A stretch of 64,000 nucleotides of DNA, taken from Lytechinus pictus. Its lineage: Eukaryota > Echinodermata > Echinoidea > Temnopleuroida > Toxopneustidae. The stretch spans positions 14,027,001 to 14,091,000 of the forward strand of contig NC_087253.1 in assembly GCF_037042905.1 (NCBI RefSeq), read 5' to 3'. This document shows positions 54,045-63,760 of this stretch, piece after piece; positions within the stretch are counted from its first letter, which is position 1; each line of letters begins with the position of its first letter. A program made the position numbers and the translations under genes. The notes beneath the pieces were generated by a model. It saw nothing but the letters and a program-made list of their open reading frames with translations. It was not told the origin of the DNA and ran no database searches.

Positions 54045-56320
54045 GTAATGTCAAGCTCTATAGTTTGTCAAGTCGTCTCAATTGCAACTCGGAGTCCAAT
54101 CTTCCAGTCATTTTTGTGGTCTCTCCCAGGGCCCTCAGAACGATTGTTTTTAGTGCATGGGGGTGCTGAAGTGAATTTGATAAGCAAAAAAAAAAAGGGA
54201 TTTCACTACAAAATGAAGGTGGTTTCGGTCCCTAGAAATTTGACAAGCAAAAAAAAAAAAAAAAGGGGGGGGGGGTGTTCCTACAAAATGTACATTTTCT
54301 GCCATTTATCATATCTACCACATTTCCAGGTGGTGCTGCCTATGAAAAATAACACAGACAGCACCCCCAGCACCCCCTCTTCCCAGGGCTATGGTCTCTT
54401 CCCGTTCTTGCTATTTTAAGGGCAAATGAGCCAGCAGCCTCAATAGCCCACCTCCAGTCCTCAACTTCTCAAATCTGGCCAGCATCATTACCCATAATTC
54501 AATATTCGTGTAATATTAGCCCACCTGAATGAAAATTCACTACTCAATACAGTCATATTGCAATAGTTATTTATTTGTGCACAACAATTTTAGTTTCTTT
54601 GCAAATAATAAAATTATAGGCTAATACAACCTCTGCATTACTTATAGTTTCCTCAAAGGGTGTATATCAAGTTAAAAAAAAACCACATACACACTACGGA
54701 AGCCTATACAAGTGACAACTAGATGACGAGCGAAGCGAAGAGACGGCTCAAATTATGAGAATACGGATTGTTTGTACTCGGCAAGACGACTTGTTTGGGG
54801 CAAGAAGACAAGATGACGAGTTGTTGATACTTGGAAGGTCGTCTTGTTTGGGAAAATATGACAAGATGATGGATGAGTTATTCAAACTTGGCAAGTCAAC
54901 TAATTATTTGAGACAAAAAGACGAGTTGGTGAAACCTGGTAAGTCAACTTATTTCGGACAAGAAGACAAGATAACGAGTTGTTGGAATTTAGCAAGTCGA
55001 TTTATTGGGGGCAAGAAGACAAGATAACTTGTAATCTTGCCTTCTTGTCCCAAACAAGTCGATCATTAGTTTGCCTAGTTTCGCCAACTCGTAGTATAAT
55101 ATTGTCTCCTTGCCACACACAAGTCAACTTGCGAAGTATCAACACATCGTCATCTTGTCTTCTTGTCCGAAACAAGTCGAGGTACCATACTGTCACAAAC
55201 TCGTCATCCTGAGTGTCTTCTTGCATCAAAATGAGCCAACTTGACAAGTTTCGACAACTCATCATCTCGTCACCGTAACTCGTCATCTGGTTGGCACTTA
55301 TAAGCTTCCGAATGAGGGATAAAATCGCCCGTTATCCCCTCTATGAGACCGCCTCTGGTCGTGATACTCCGAAAGAGAACCATGTGCGGACCATTCAGAT
55401 CGACATGACATTATATGTTATTCCAGGTTTCACTTGATGGCGAAAAGATGATAGAGACATCGGTTGGTGCCTGGTCAGAGAGACAAGCTCTACGACAACA
55501 ACTTCTGCGGGACGAGTGTAGCAAAAATCCATCACTGAAACTGAACATGACCCACGTCATACACAACAACAGAAAGCTGCTTTGGTTTTATATTGTTGAC
55601 GATAAGTACCGGATATTATATGGCTTTATCTGTAAAGTGGGTTCTAGTCACTGGAAGAGCATTTTCCTCGTTCTGAAGGGAGCGTTTAAAACTGTCGAGG
55701 AAATACCCTTAGGGAGAGCCCACGATCCGAGCTTGAAGAAGCTGAGCCAATACCTCCCCGGGGAGATCGAATACCGTCTGCGGAATTACACCACGTTCGT
55801 GTTCATGCGCGATCCCCTTGCGCGCGTCCTATCCGCGTACAGGAACAAACTCGAAGAGCATAACGCGCCGTATCAAAAGGCCTTCGGACGAAGAATTATC
55901 GAACGGTACAGGGACAACCCATCCAAGTTGGAACTTGAAACTGGGGTGGGTGTGACGTTCGCGGAATTCGTTCGATTTATTACAGATAAAGATGCAAAGA
56001 ACAACCTGGAAAGGCATTGGAAGCCCGTGTATCAAATGGTTCTCCCGTGTAACATGCATTTTGACTACATCGGGAAGTTGGAAACTGGGAAAAAAGACTC
56101 GGAGAACATCTTAAGATACCTGAGGATCGATCACCTTGTCCACTTAAAAGAACCTTACAAGAACACAAGCAATACCGAGGAAATATTCACCAAGTATTAT
56201 AAAACGATTACCAAAGAATATCTGCATAGATTGTACGAGATTTACGCTCCCGATTTCAAACTCTTTGGTTACTCCATGGATGAAGATTTAATACAGCGGA
56301 AGAATTATCTTCTGAATTGA
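53946..56320 (+). CDS. Carbohydrate sulfotransferase (HNK-1/CHST8-14 type, Sulfotransfer_2 family), two exons
   Basis: Exons 53946-54044 and 55427-56320 join in phase 0 for 330 residues ending in TGA. Residues 5-22 (TVFVVCFLTSFIFFVWCL) are a type II signal anchor, so the catalytic part faces the Golgi lumen. Cofactor (PAPS) motifs: 5'-phosphosulfate loop CKVGSSHWK at ~102-110 and 3'-phosphate site RDPLARVLSAYRNK at ~161-174. The C-terminus has LYEIYAPDFKLFGYS, typical of this family. Sequons include NMT and NYT. Known relatives transfer sulfate to GlcA or GalNAc of HNK-1 glycans, chondroitin or dermatan; the acceptor here cannot be told. In relatives the 5' loop usually reads PKVGC-type; Ser and His here are unusual. 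Length is slightly under the usual 350-420. The coding region is richer in GC than its surroundings. Intermediate or alternative 5' exons cannot be excluded. Confidence 0.9.
54126..54392. mobile_element. hAT-like MITE in the sulfotransferase intron
   Basis: Left ccagggccctcagaacga and right tcttcccagggctat are inverted at their ends, and gggggtgctgaa pairs with cagcacccccagcaccccc. Flanks ggtctctc (54118-54125) and ggtctctt (54393-54400) match at 7 of 8. Internal run of A then G at 54250-54276. Related sequence at 59530-59600 and 61600-61690. Confidence 0.7.
54697..55310. mobile_element. Foldback element of ~45-50 bp repeats in the sulfotransferase intron
   Basis: Left cggaagcctatacaagtgac and right cacttataagcttccg are inverted; then agatgacgag pairs with ctcgtcatct. 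Both arms are tandem units with gacaagatgacgagttgt and cttgtttgg. Arms meet near 55030 (caagaagacaagat / atcttgccttcttg). Short ORFs over it are artefacts. Confidence 0.8.
55427..56320 (+). CDS. Sulfotransferase exon 2 (catalytic domain)
   Basis: 894 nt, VSLDGEKMIE to QRKNYLLN and TGA; acceptor ttatattgttattccag-type (ttattccag). The domain is intact in one frame with both PAPS-binding motifs. Confidence 0.95.
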   Translation, partial: VSLDGEKMIETSVGAWSERQALRQQLLRDECSKNPSLKLNMTHVIHNNRKLLWFYIVDDKYRILYGFICKVGSSHWKSIFLVLKGAFKTVEEIPLGRAHDPSLKKLSQYLPGEIEYRLRNYTTFVFMRDPLARVLSAYRNKLEEHNAPYQKAFGRRIIERYRDNPSKLELETGVGVTFAEFVRFITDKDAKNNLERHWKPVYQMVLPCNMHFDYIGKLETGKKDSENILRYLRIDHLVHLKEPYKNTSNTEEIFTKYYKTITKEYLHRLYEIYAPDFKLFGYSMDEDLIQRKNYLLN

Positions 56321-56368
56321 AGGCATCATTTTTCAAGGAACATCGATATTCAATAATTCAGTGATTGA

Positions 56369-56374
56369 ATTAAA
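56369..56374 (+). promoter_or_regulatory. Candidate polyadenylation signal ATTAAA
   Basis: Variant hexamer about 50 nt after the sulfotransferase stop codon. Confidence 0.4.
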
Positions 56375-56379
56375 AATGT

Positions 56380-57225
56380 ATTAAAAAAGATAACTGTACG
56401 TGTAATTGTTTATTTCATCGAGAATATTTTGCAAGCCATAAAATTGAAATTCATCTTCTGTTCTTCTCCCCTTGCGCCTCACCCTTCTATGTGTGTGAGA
56501 GAGTCTAAGAATACGCGTGTGTGTGTGTTTGTGTGAAGGGGATGTGTGATGGTGTGTATGTGTGTGTGTGTGTGTTTGGGGGGGGGGGGGCGAACAAGCA
56601 CTTTGACCCATTTTTTTTATGGGGGCCACTGCCGCCCCTCTGCCCCAGCCCTCTTCGCGTACGCCCCATAACTTATTGCTTTACCACGGTATTGGCCTTT
56701 TCACATAAATATATTTATCGGAAAGATAAGTATACAGCTCTGTTGAGCATTGCATGTGGTCTTATAATCTAGTTAAGCTAACCGCGCGCGAAGCGCTTGA
56801 CGGAATATAAATAAGTTATGCTATTTCTTTCCAATCCCCTTCAACTGCCAAACTGGCCACCGTAGGTGGACTCGTATTTTTCAGTTTGATTTATACTCAA
56901 ATAAATGACACGTTTTGTAAATTTAATTTATAGTATTTTGAACGATATATGATCTGAATTCGGAATATTCAAGAAAGTTCAAACGCAACATAAAGAGTTT
57001 ACAGTCTTTATTAGAACACCCCGGCCTTTTAACTCGTACAGAAATCAAGAGCTATGCCTTCCCAGGGGGATTTTTTTTACTCCAGATTTTGAACAGTGTT
57101 GGGTTGGAATGCAATCCATGACATAATTTCCTTCTGCAAACAATATGTTGTTCTCAACTCAGATGAGGTTAATATAATATATAGCTAACATAAATTTATT
57201 CCTTGACATGCTTGTACCTGAACGC
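56380..57225. other. Spacer after the sulfotransferase; no gene
   Basis: A (TG)n run around 56517-56576 followed by a G-run, a hAT-like right end near 56630-56665 and one gcgcgaagcgc core at 56783-56795. Confidence 0.45.
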
Positions 57226-57330
57226 TTGCCGGGGCGCGAAATAATTTTTTCCCACCGCAGTTCTGGAACAAAATATGAATATTCATGACTTACGTCTTCG
57301 GAATAAGAGTACGCATGCGCGTGGACTGAT
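57226..57330. repeat. One half of an ancient inverted repeat pair (partner 62030-62130)
   Basis: Contains gccggggcgcgaaataattt, ttctggaacaaaatatgaat and ggaataagagtacgcatgcg. The reverse complement of 62030-62130 has the same blocks in the same order. It includes the palindrome ATGAATATTCAT and a GCATGCGC motif. Confidence 0.6.
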
Positions 57331-57387
57331 CTTTACAAAATTGTCAGTGCCTCGATCAGTGGTCGTTAGCGTTCACGTTGCCACGAA

Positions 57388-58902
57388 CAGCGGCGTAACA
57401 GGGGTCGGTGGCCAGGGGGGGCAAGAGCCAAAAATTTCCCGGTCACATCATGGTATGAACAGGCGTAATTGTGTAATGAGGGGACTATTTTGAGAAGGCC
57501 GGATATTGCGTATCGGGCAGGATTTATCTTTTTAAAAAAATTGCGAGCGAGCGAAGCGAGCGAGCCAAAATTTTGGCCTTTTTAATACAAAAATCCAATT
57601 TTGTGATAGATTTTGACATGATATCCAATTAATAATATATTTAACTCTTCTCTCTTTAGATTCCTTTTTTGTGGTCTGTACGCTACTGTGAACTGTGGGC
57701 GCAGTATAGCACATGTGCTAAAAAGCTGCTTTATATAAGTCCCGAGCGAGCGAAGCGAGCGAGAAAAATCACCTTTTCATGAGAATCTAACTCTGAGCTA
57801 TTTTTTGACATTATATTCAGTAAATAAAATCATATCCTACACTTTTCCTTTGCTTTTCTTTCCTCTTTTTTTGTTCTTGTTTGTAGAACTTTTTGGGGCC
57901 ATGACCCAACCATTCCATACGCAACCATGCGGTTGGGGTCCGGGGCGGAGCCCCCGGAACTTCTTGATATCAAAGCCATTTAAACCTCGCAGATTGCCGC
58001 TATTTTAATCAAATCGCGGGCATATACAGAATATAGCTTTTACACAACACATTTATTCAACCCAGTTGCGCAAAAGTCGCCAGCGTGCAAAGCGAGCTGA
58101 AAAAAAAAATTGCCTTTTGAAATTAAATTCTAATTATGTGATAGAATTTCCATTATATTCAGCAAATAACACATTTTATTGTTTCCATTCATTTCATTAC
58201 GCGTTGTCTCCTATAATTTCTTTTATTTCCTCTTGGGTGTGGAACCAAGACCCCCCGCGCGCCTGTATGCCAGTAATTGAAATTGATTGAACGGGGGGGG
58301 GGGGGGGGGGGCGTTATATAGCCAATTGAAGGTTATAAATGAAGAGCCCCTACTGCGTGGGGTCTGGGGCAAAGCCCCGGTAGCTTATTTGCATAAAATT
58401 TAGCAAGCTTATAGCACAATGTTGTACGCAGTTCATCTTTCTTTCCGCTCTTTAATTTCAATTATCGGCAGCCCGGTCGTGTTATGTTTTTTTTTTCTTG
58501 TCCCTTTTCTTTGTTTTCCAATTTAGCTTTTGATTAATTACATTCTATCTTCGTTTCCCGCTATTATTTGCCATTTTGTCATCTTTTAATTTATTTCCCA
58601 CCGTGTTATTGCATTACATAGGCCTATTTCGGAATGATTTGTACTTTCTCAAATGTTCTTCTTTCGTAGATTTTCCCGCTTTCATTCCTTTTCCATGAAA
58701 AAAAAAGGAGTTTTTTCTTCGTTTTCTTTTCCCTTTCCCTTTCCCTTTCCCTTTCCTCCTTTCCTTTTCCCCTTTCCTTCCCCTTTCCCTTTCTTTCTCT
58801 CTCCTTTTCTTCTTTTTCCCGTTTTTCTTTTATTTTCCCGGTGAAATCCGCCAGGGGGGGCAGCCTGCCCCCCCCCCTGCCCCCCCGCCTGTTACGCCAC
58901 TG
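57388..58902. mobile_element. hAT-like non-autonomous element, copy B (1.5 kb), perfect 8-bp target duplication
   Basis: GCCACGAA occurs at 57380-57387 and 58903-58910 exactly flanking left CAGCGGCGTAACAGGGGTCG and right cgcctgttacgccactg. Collinear with copy A at 49375-51081 over most of its length. Contains cgagcgagcgaagcgagcga twice, a G-run near 58293-58312 and a polypyrimidine tract at 58690-58830. No transposase ORF. Confidence 0.9.
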
Positions 58903-58949
58903 GCCACGAACGAATCAGCACCCTCAAATTCCCGGTACCCTTACATACA

Positions 58950-59310
58950 GTTACATAGGCCTTATATGCTTAGATCTATATCTAGATCCATTCTATCAAA
59001 CTAGCTGCCTTCAATTACAAGACAAAATGCTAGGCTAGGGCTAGCTTAGGCTAGCGCATTAACTTTACCTTAAATCTGGACCTGTCTAATGCCTAATACT
59101 AGTCTGCTAGTAGCCGACTAATGCCATGGTTAACTTCGAACTGGTTAATTCCGAACTTTAAGTTTAATTAGGTTAGACCAATTAGCTTAGTAGCCATGGT
59201 TTAATAGGTCTAGTCCGTATACAGAACCAGTCCTAGATCTAAATAAATTTATCTTAGATCTAGTCTAGTCTCTAGATCTTGTTAGACTCTGATCTACGCT
59301 GAATCAGCAT
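58950..59310. other. CTAG/AGATCT-rich stretch
   Basis: Unusually many CTAG tetramers (gctaggctagggctagctt, cctagatctaa, tagtctagtctctagatctt). No gene or element boundary is recognised. Confidence 0.55.
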
Positions 59311-59690
59311 AGAACGTATTCTAACCTCAGGCACAAATTAACGTCAGTGAGCAGAACGCATAGCATGCATATTGTTTAACGCACGCGGCTCTGCAACCCT
59401 CGATCTTGATCTCCGTCTTGATCAACAATAGATCGATCTGCGTTTTCTTTACCAGTTATTAAGCTTTTAATTTCCGTGCTGCAAATCGGCAATTGTGTTA
59501 CTAATTCTATATACGGACAGGACCTATTAAACCAAGGACAGGGCCCTGGGAACGATTTTCTTCAGTGGGGGTGCTGAAATCTCTCCTGAAAGGTGGGGGA
59601 CACAATTTAGTTTTTCATTGTTCTTTTATACACAAACGCACACACACACACATATATATGAGAGTTACTTCTTAGCTTTTTTTTTATAAG
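59310..59690. other. Unassigned DNA
   Basis: Includes a hAT-like left end (acagggccctgggaacgatt and gtgggggtgctgaaat at 59539-59580) and a CA run at 59635-59652. No gene. Confidence 0.4.
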
Positions 59691-59699
59691 AAAAGAACA

Positions 59700-60690
59700 T
59701 AAATATATAATTAGATAATTCGAGCGCGAAACGCGAGCTCAAAATTTTGACATTCCGACCTAAATACTGGACATTCTAAGCACTTTTTGTAATCATGAAC
59801 AGGATAGGTATATATTATACAATTGATGCGAGCGCGAAGCGCGAGCGGAAATAAAATGAGATTTCAGACCTAAAAACGGTACATCTTAAGCACTTTTCTA
59901 ATCATGAACAGGATAGGTATATACAGTTGAGGCCAAAAGTTTACATACACCCATGGAATTTAGTGTAATTTGTTCGTTTGCCAAACATCGTAAAATTATC
60001 TTCAAAAATATACTAATACTATCATGACGAATTTGGTATCAAATTAAAGAGTGTATTAAGCTCTTTCACATGATTGGGATGCTGTTGGGATTTAAGTATA
60101 TTTCACATGGAATTTTCTTTGAAGAAAAACAAGTAATATTCTTGCCAAATGTATTCTATTGTCTGTTATTTTATTTTCAAACATCGTTTCATGAAATTAT
60201 ATAAATGTCAAATCTATGATTTATATTACATTTTCATGATATGTACCACTGAACAAAAGAGTGTAATCTGAAATGTTTGTGTTAAGTATCTAGCACAAAT
60301 ATGAAATGTTTTGTCAAGGTTTTATTTTAAATTTGTCTAAAATAGATTTTTTGGGGAAAAATACACCTAAATATTTTCAGCTCCTGATGCGGAGCAATGT
60401 GATGAAGGGGCATGACATACTCATTTGTTTGATATCTAATTTGTCATGATAGCACAAATATTTTATAAGATACAGTAAATTTTATGATGTTTGGCATGTG
60501 TCAACTTTTCTTTGAATTTCCTTGGTGTATGTAAACTTCTGGCCTCAACTGTAACTATGCAATAATTGCGAGCGGGACATTCTATTCATGTTTTGTAAAT
60601 CAGGAAAATTATGGGTAATTGGATATCTTCCTATAAATAATAATGTGAGCGCGAAGCGTGAGCAGAAATTTTTTGATATTCTGATCTGAA
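59700..60690. repeat. Fourth array of the GCGAGCGCGAAGCGCGAGC repeat family, split by a Tc1-type MITE
   Basis: Units at about 59718-59740, 59828-59850 and 60648-60662 carry the core. Phrases gacattctaagcac and atcatgaacaggatag recur. The insertion at 59924-60551 splits one unit. Confidence 0.75.
59924..60551. mobile_element. Tc1/mariner-type MITE with TA target
   Basis: Left CAGTTGAGGCCAAAAGTTTA and right taaacttctggcctcaactg are inverted and flanked by TA (59922-59923, 60552-60553). The terminal sequence has the CAGTTGA.G.C..AAGTTTACATACAC form of Tc1-family ends. 628 bp, no transposase. Confidence 0.9.
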
Positions 60691-60714
60691 AATTTACAAT
60701 TTAAGCACGTTTAA

Positions 60715-61305
60715 AGGGATACTCCAGACTGGATGTAATATGGTTTGAACAGATAAAGAAAAATCAGACGAAGAGAAGAATGAAGAATTGATCAAAATCA
60801 GACAAGGAATATCAGTTATTGCATTTTAAAGATTAACATTATTCCGGTTAAAACAGTTTTAGGCATGTCTTCATTAATATTCAATGAGCAAACTGATGAT
60901 GTCATATTCCCACTTGTTCTTTGTATTTTGTTATATAAAATTAGGTTTATTCAATATTTTCCATAAAAGGACCAAAACAATTGAATTGACAACTGATTTG
61001 GTCCATTAAATATTCTTTGCTGCAACTTATTTCACTATAAGGGAGACATAGCATTCACGGGTAAGAAAAAAATTAAAGCATTTTGATTCCATGTAATAAC
61101 ATAAGAACAATCAACAAGGATGGTGGGGATGTGACATCATCAACCCACCTATTAAATATTTATGACGACGTGCACATCACCTTTTTCAAAAATATTGCTA
61201 AACTTTAAAATTAAATAACTTAATTATTTGTTATCAGCTTTTGATAAAAGTTTGTTTATTTTGATGAAATGTATTTGATATAAATATTTTCAGTATCCCC
61301 CCCCC
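60715..61305. mobile_element. Further copy of the TTAA MITE family
   Basis: TTAA at 60711-60714 then agggatactccagactgga. Contains atgagcaaactgatgatgtc and, in inverse, gacatcatcaacccaccta. The right end is decayed into a C-run. Confidence 0.75.
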
Positions 61306-61309
61306 CAAA

Positions 61310-62020
61310 AAAAAAAAGAAGCAAGCTGCATATCTGAATAAACATGCGTGCGGGTGTTTAGATTTAGACCACGGTATCTGGGCATTCTAAATACATCTTT
61401 TTATTATAAAATCAACAATGCAAGCGCGAAGCGCGAGCAGAAAATATTTGATATTCCGATCTGAAAAAGGGTAAATGTAAACACTATTTCAAGTACTGTG
61501 TCGGAAAATTCTGAAGTGTACGCGTGTGTGTGTGGGGGGGGGGGGTTCTACAAAACGTCGTTCATTTTCATTACATTTCTGCCATTTACCATACCTACCA
61601 AAATACCAGGAGGTGCTGCCTATTGAAAATAATACACGCAGCACCCCCAGGAAAATTTTGGGGTGCTTCAGCACCCCCAGCACCGCTTCCCAGGACCATT
61701 GGGCAGTGCAAAAAAGCCTGTGAAATTTGATTTTCTACTGTCTAACTTGTAATTGTTTATACAAAACACGGGCGGTCAAGCGAGCGCACACTTGATTCGA
61801 CATAAAACCTGAAAGTTTCAAGTATTCTTCTTTCTGTTTTCAGCGTTTCTCTCAAGTTAAAAAGGACATTTTTTTTGTAGCCAAAAAATAGGGGGGGGGG
61901 GGAGGGGCCGGCTCGGCCCCCCTTGGATCCGCGCCTGTTTTGAGATCGCTACCACTACTGGTATGCCCTAGTTATCTTTAATTCCGAACTTTACATTTAC
62001 TTCCGTGAAACCATTAATGC
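61310..62020. other. Repeat fragments; no gene
   Basis: One GCGAGC-family unit at about 61420-61470, a hAT-like right end (aggtgctgcctattgaaaat, cagcacccccag) at 61610-61690, and another repeat end with ccttggatccgcgcctg at 61920-61940. Confidence 0.5.
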
Positions 62021-62029
62021 CCTAGGGCC

Positions 62030-62130
62030 CACGCGTACTCTTATTTCAGAAGACCCCAATATGAATATTCATATTGGGGTCTGGAACTCGTGAGGGGAAA
62101 AATAATTTCGCTGCCGGCGAGGCGAGGGCC
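62030..62130. repeat. Partner of the inverted repeat at 57226-57330
   Basis: Contains an internal perfect palindrome: gaccccaatatgaat / attcatattggggtc around 62053-62082. The surrounding blocks match the partner on the opposite strand. Confidence 0.6.
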
Positions 62131-63500
62131 CACGATCAATTGGGCAAAAAGAAATTTCGAAGTATTTCTACTTCAGATTTCAAATAATATTCTCATTTTG
62201 CCTCTATTTGACACGGACAGATGGATATAGTTTTTATCCTTGGTTTAATTGTGATCTGCGTTTCTGGACTGCAATCCTGATTTACATTTGGTTCTTTAAT
62301 TGTAGATCTTCACCTTTAACGATGCCTTCGGGATTTGAAATCATGTCGCCGCCCAGGCATACGACAAAGGTAGAGCTTACAGAAATTTGTCGTAATGACA
62401 ATTATTTTAGTTTAGAAGGCTGATCAATGGTCATTTATCGTATCAATACACGTTAAAGATAATAATTTTATCGTGTAGTTTTATAAAAACTGAAATTAAC
62501 TCATTTCAAAACTTTACAAAAAACTTTTTAGAAGTGATAGAAAAACATAATTTTTATATTTTCAACTTTTATAGATTTTTCAACGTAACTTTCGTCTATT
62601 GATTATCAGAAATAAAAATTCTCTGTAAATAATTCATAATTTTTTGGAGATTGTAAAACTTTTATAGATTACAATAAAGAAAATCTCTTCTATCCAGAAT
62701 TAAAATACTAGTAAAAGAAAATGCAAAAAAAGTTATGGTGTCTGATTCCTGACCATTGCCCCTAAGCCCCTAGTATTAGGAAAGATAGAGCTATGGTTAT
62801 TTATCAAATATGAGTCATGTAAAAATTTTCATTCATCTTTTGACATTTCGTGCTATTTTTGTTACTCGTAATACCTACAGAGCATTAAGATAATTTTGTC
62901 ATCGATTGTAATAAGTTAATCGATTAGTCCCTCGAGATTTTTTCCCATCACAAGCTTTTAATTTTCAAATAATTCATATATGGGTTGTTCTACGATCAGG
63001 GTATACGGTCGACAAAAAACGTTCTTTGCACCATAAAAGCAAATGTGTTCTTAAATATCATATCTATGTGGGCCCTGTTAGAGTAACATGCAAGAGCAAA
63101 AAAATCTGATTTTGCATGTAGATAAGTCTGATTTTCAAATTAAAAAAACTCTTTAAATTCTAATGCTTTTTGCCCTTAATATTATCGTGCTGTTTTTCTT
63201 TAAATTATCATTCACCTATCTCTATGGTTATGTTTCTTCATTTCCATCCTAAAAGAAAACAATAATAACTACAAATTATAATGATTATTGATTAAAATAC
63301 AATGAAATGACACACCATATCTTTGAGACCTTTTTCATTTAGTATCATATGACACATTGTTAAAAATTCATTAGTGAAAAAAAAAAAAAACACAATTTCA
63401 CACCTAGCTCCAAGAATGCACATTTCATTTCCATTTATTTGAATGCAGGATAAAAGAGCATTGTCAATTTGAAGCCTTGTTCACGGGCATGTAGGTCCTG
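62130..63500. other. AT-rich unassigned DNA
   Basis: No recognised gene. A short ATG-containing open stretch ending at a possible donor (about 62321-62368) is not convincing. Poly-A at 63378-63392. Confidence 0.3.
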
Positions 63501-63539
63501 TGGCGGTGGATCAAACACCGGAACTTCAAACGTCAAATA

Positions 63540-63760
63540 AGCCGCCTTAGACCACTCGGTGAATTATCGGATGGTCTAATACCACTTGGTCTATCTATCA
63601 GTTCGTCCAGCTTGACATAGTCTAAACCCATTTCGTCTACAACCAGTTCGTCTAATATCCAATTCGTCTAATTTTCACTTGGTCTAATATCTAATTCGTC
63701 TAATTCCCATTTGGTCTAATGACCAGTTGGGCCAATCAGCCGCGTTAGACCACTCATGCT
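63540..63760. repeat. Minisatellite of TCGTCTAAT / TTGGTCTAAT units
   Basis: Irregular ~17-19 bp units: cagttcgtctaatatcca, attcgtctaattttcact, tggtctaatatcta, and so on. Same kind of repeat as at 215-545. Confidence 0.8.

Noticed and set aside
62321-62368. Short ATG open stretch ending at a gtagag donor
   Set aside because: Too short and without a partner exon in the window.
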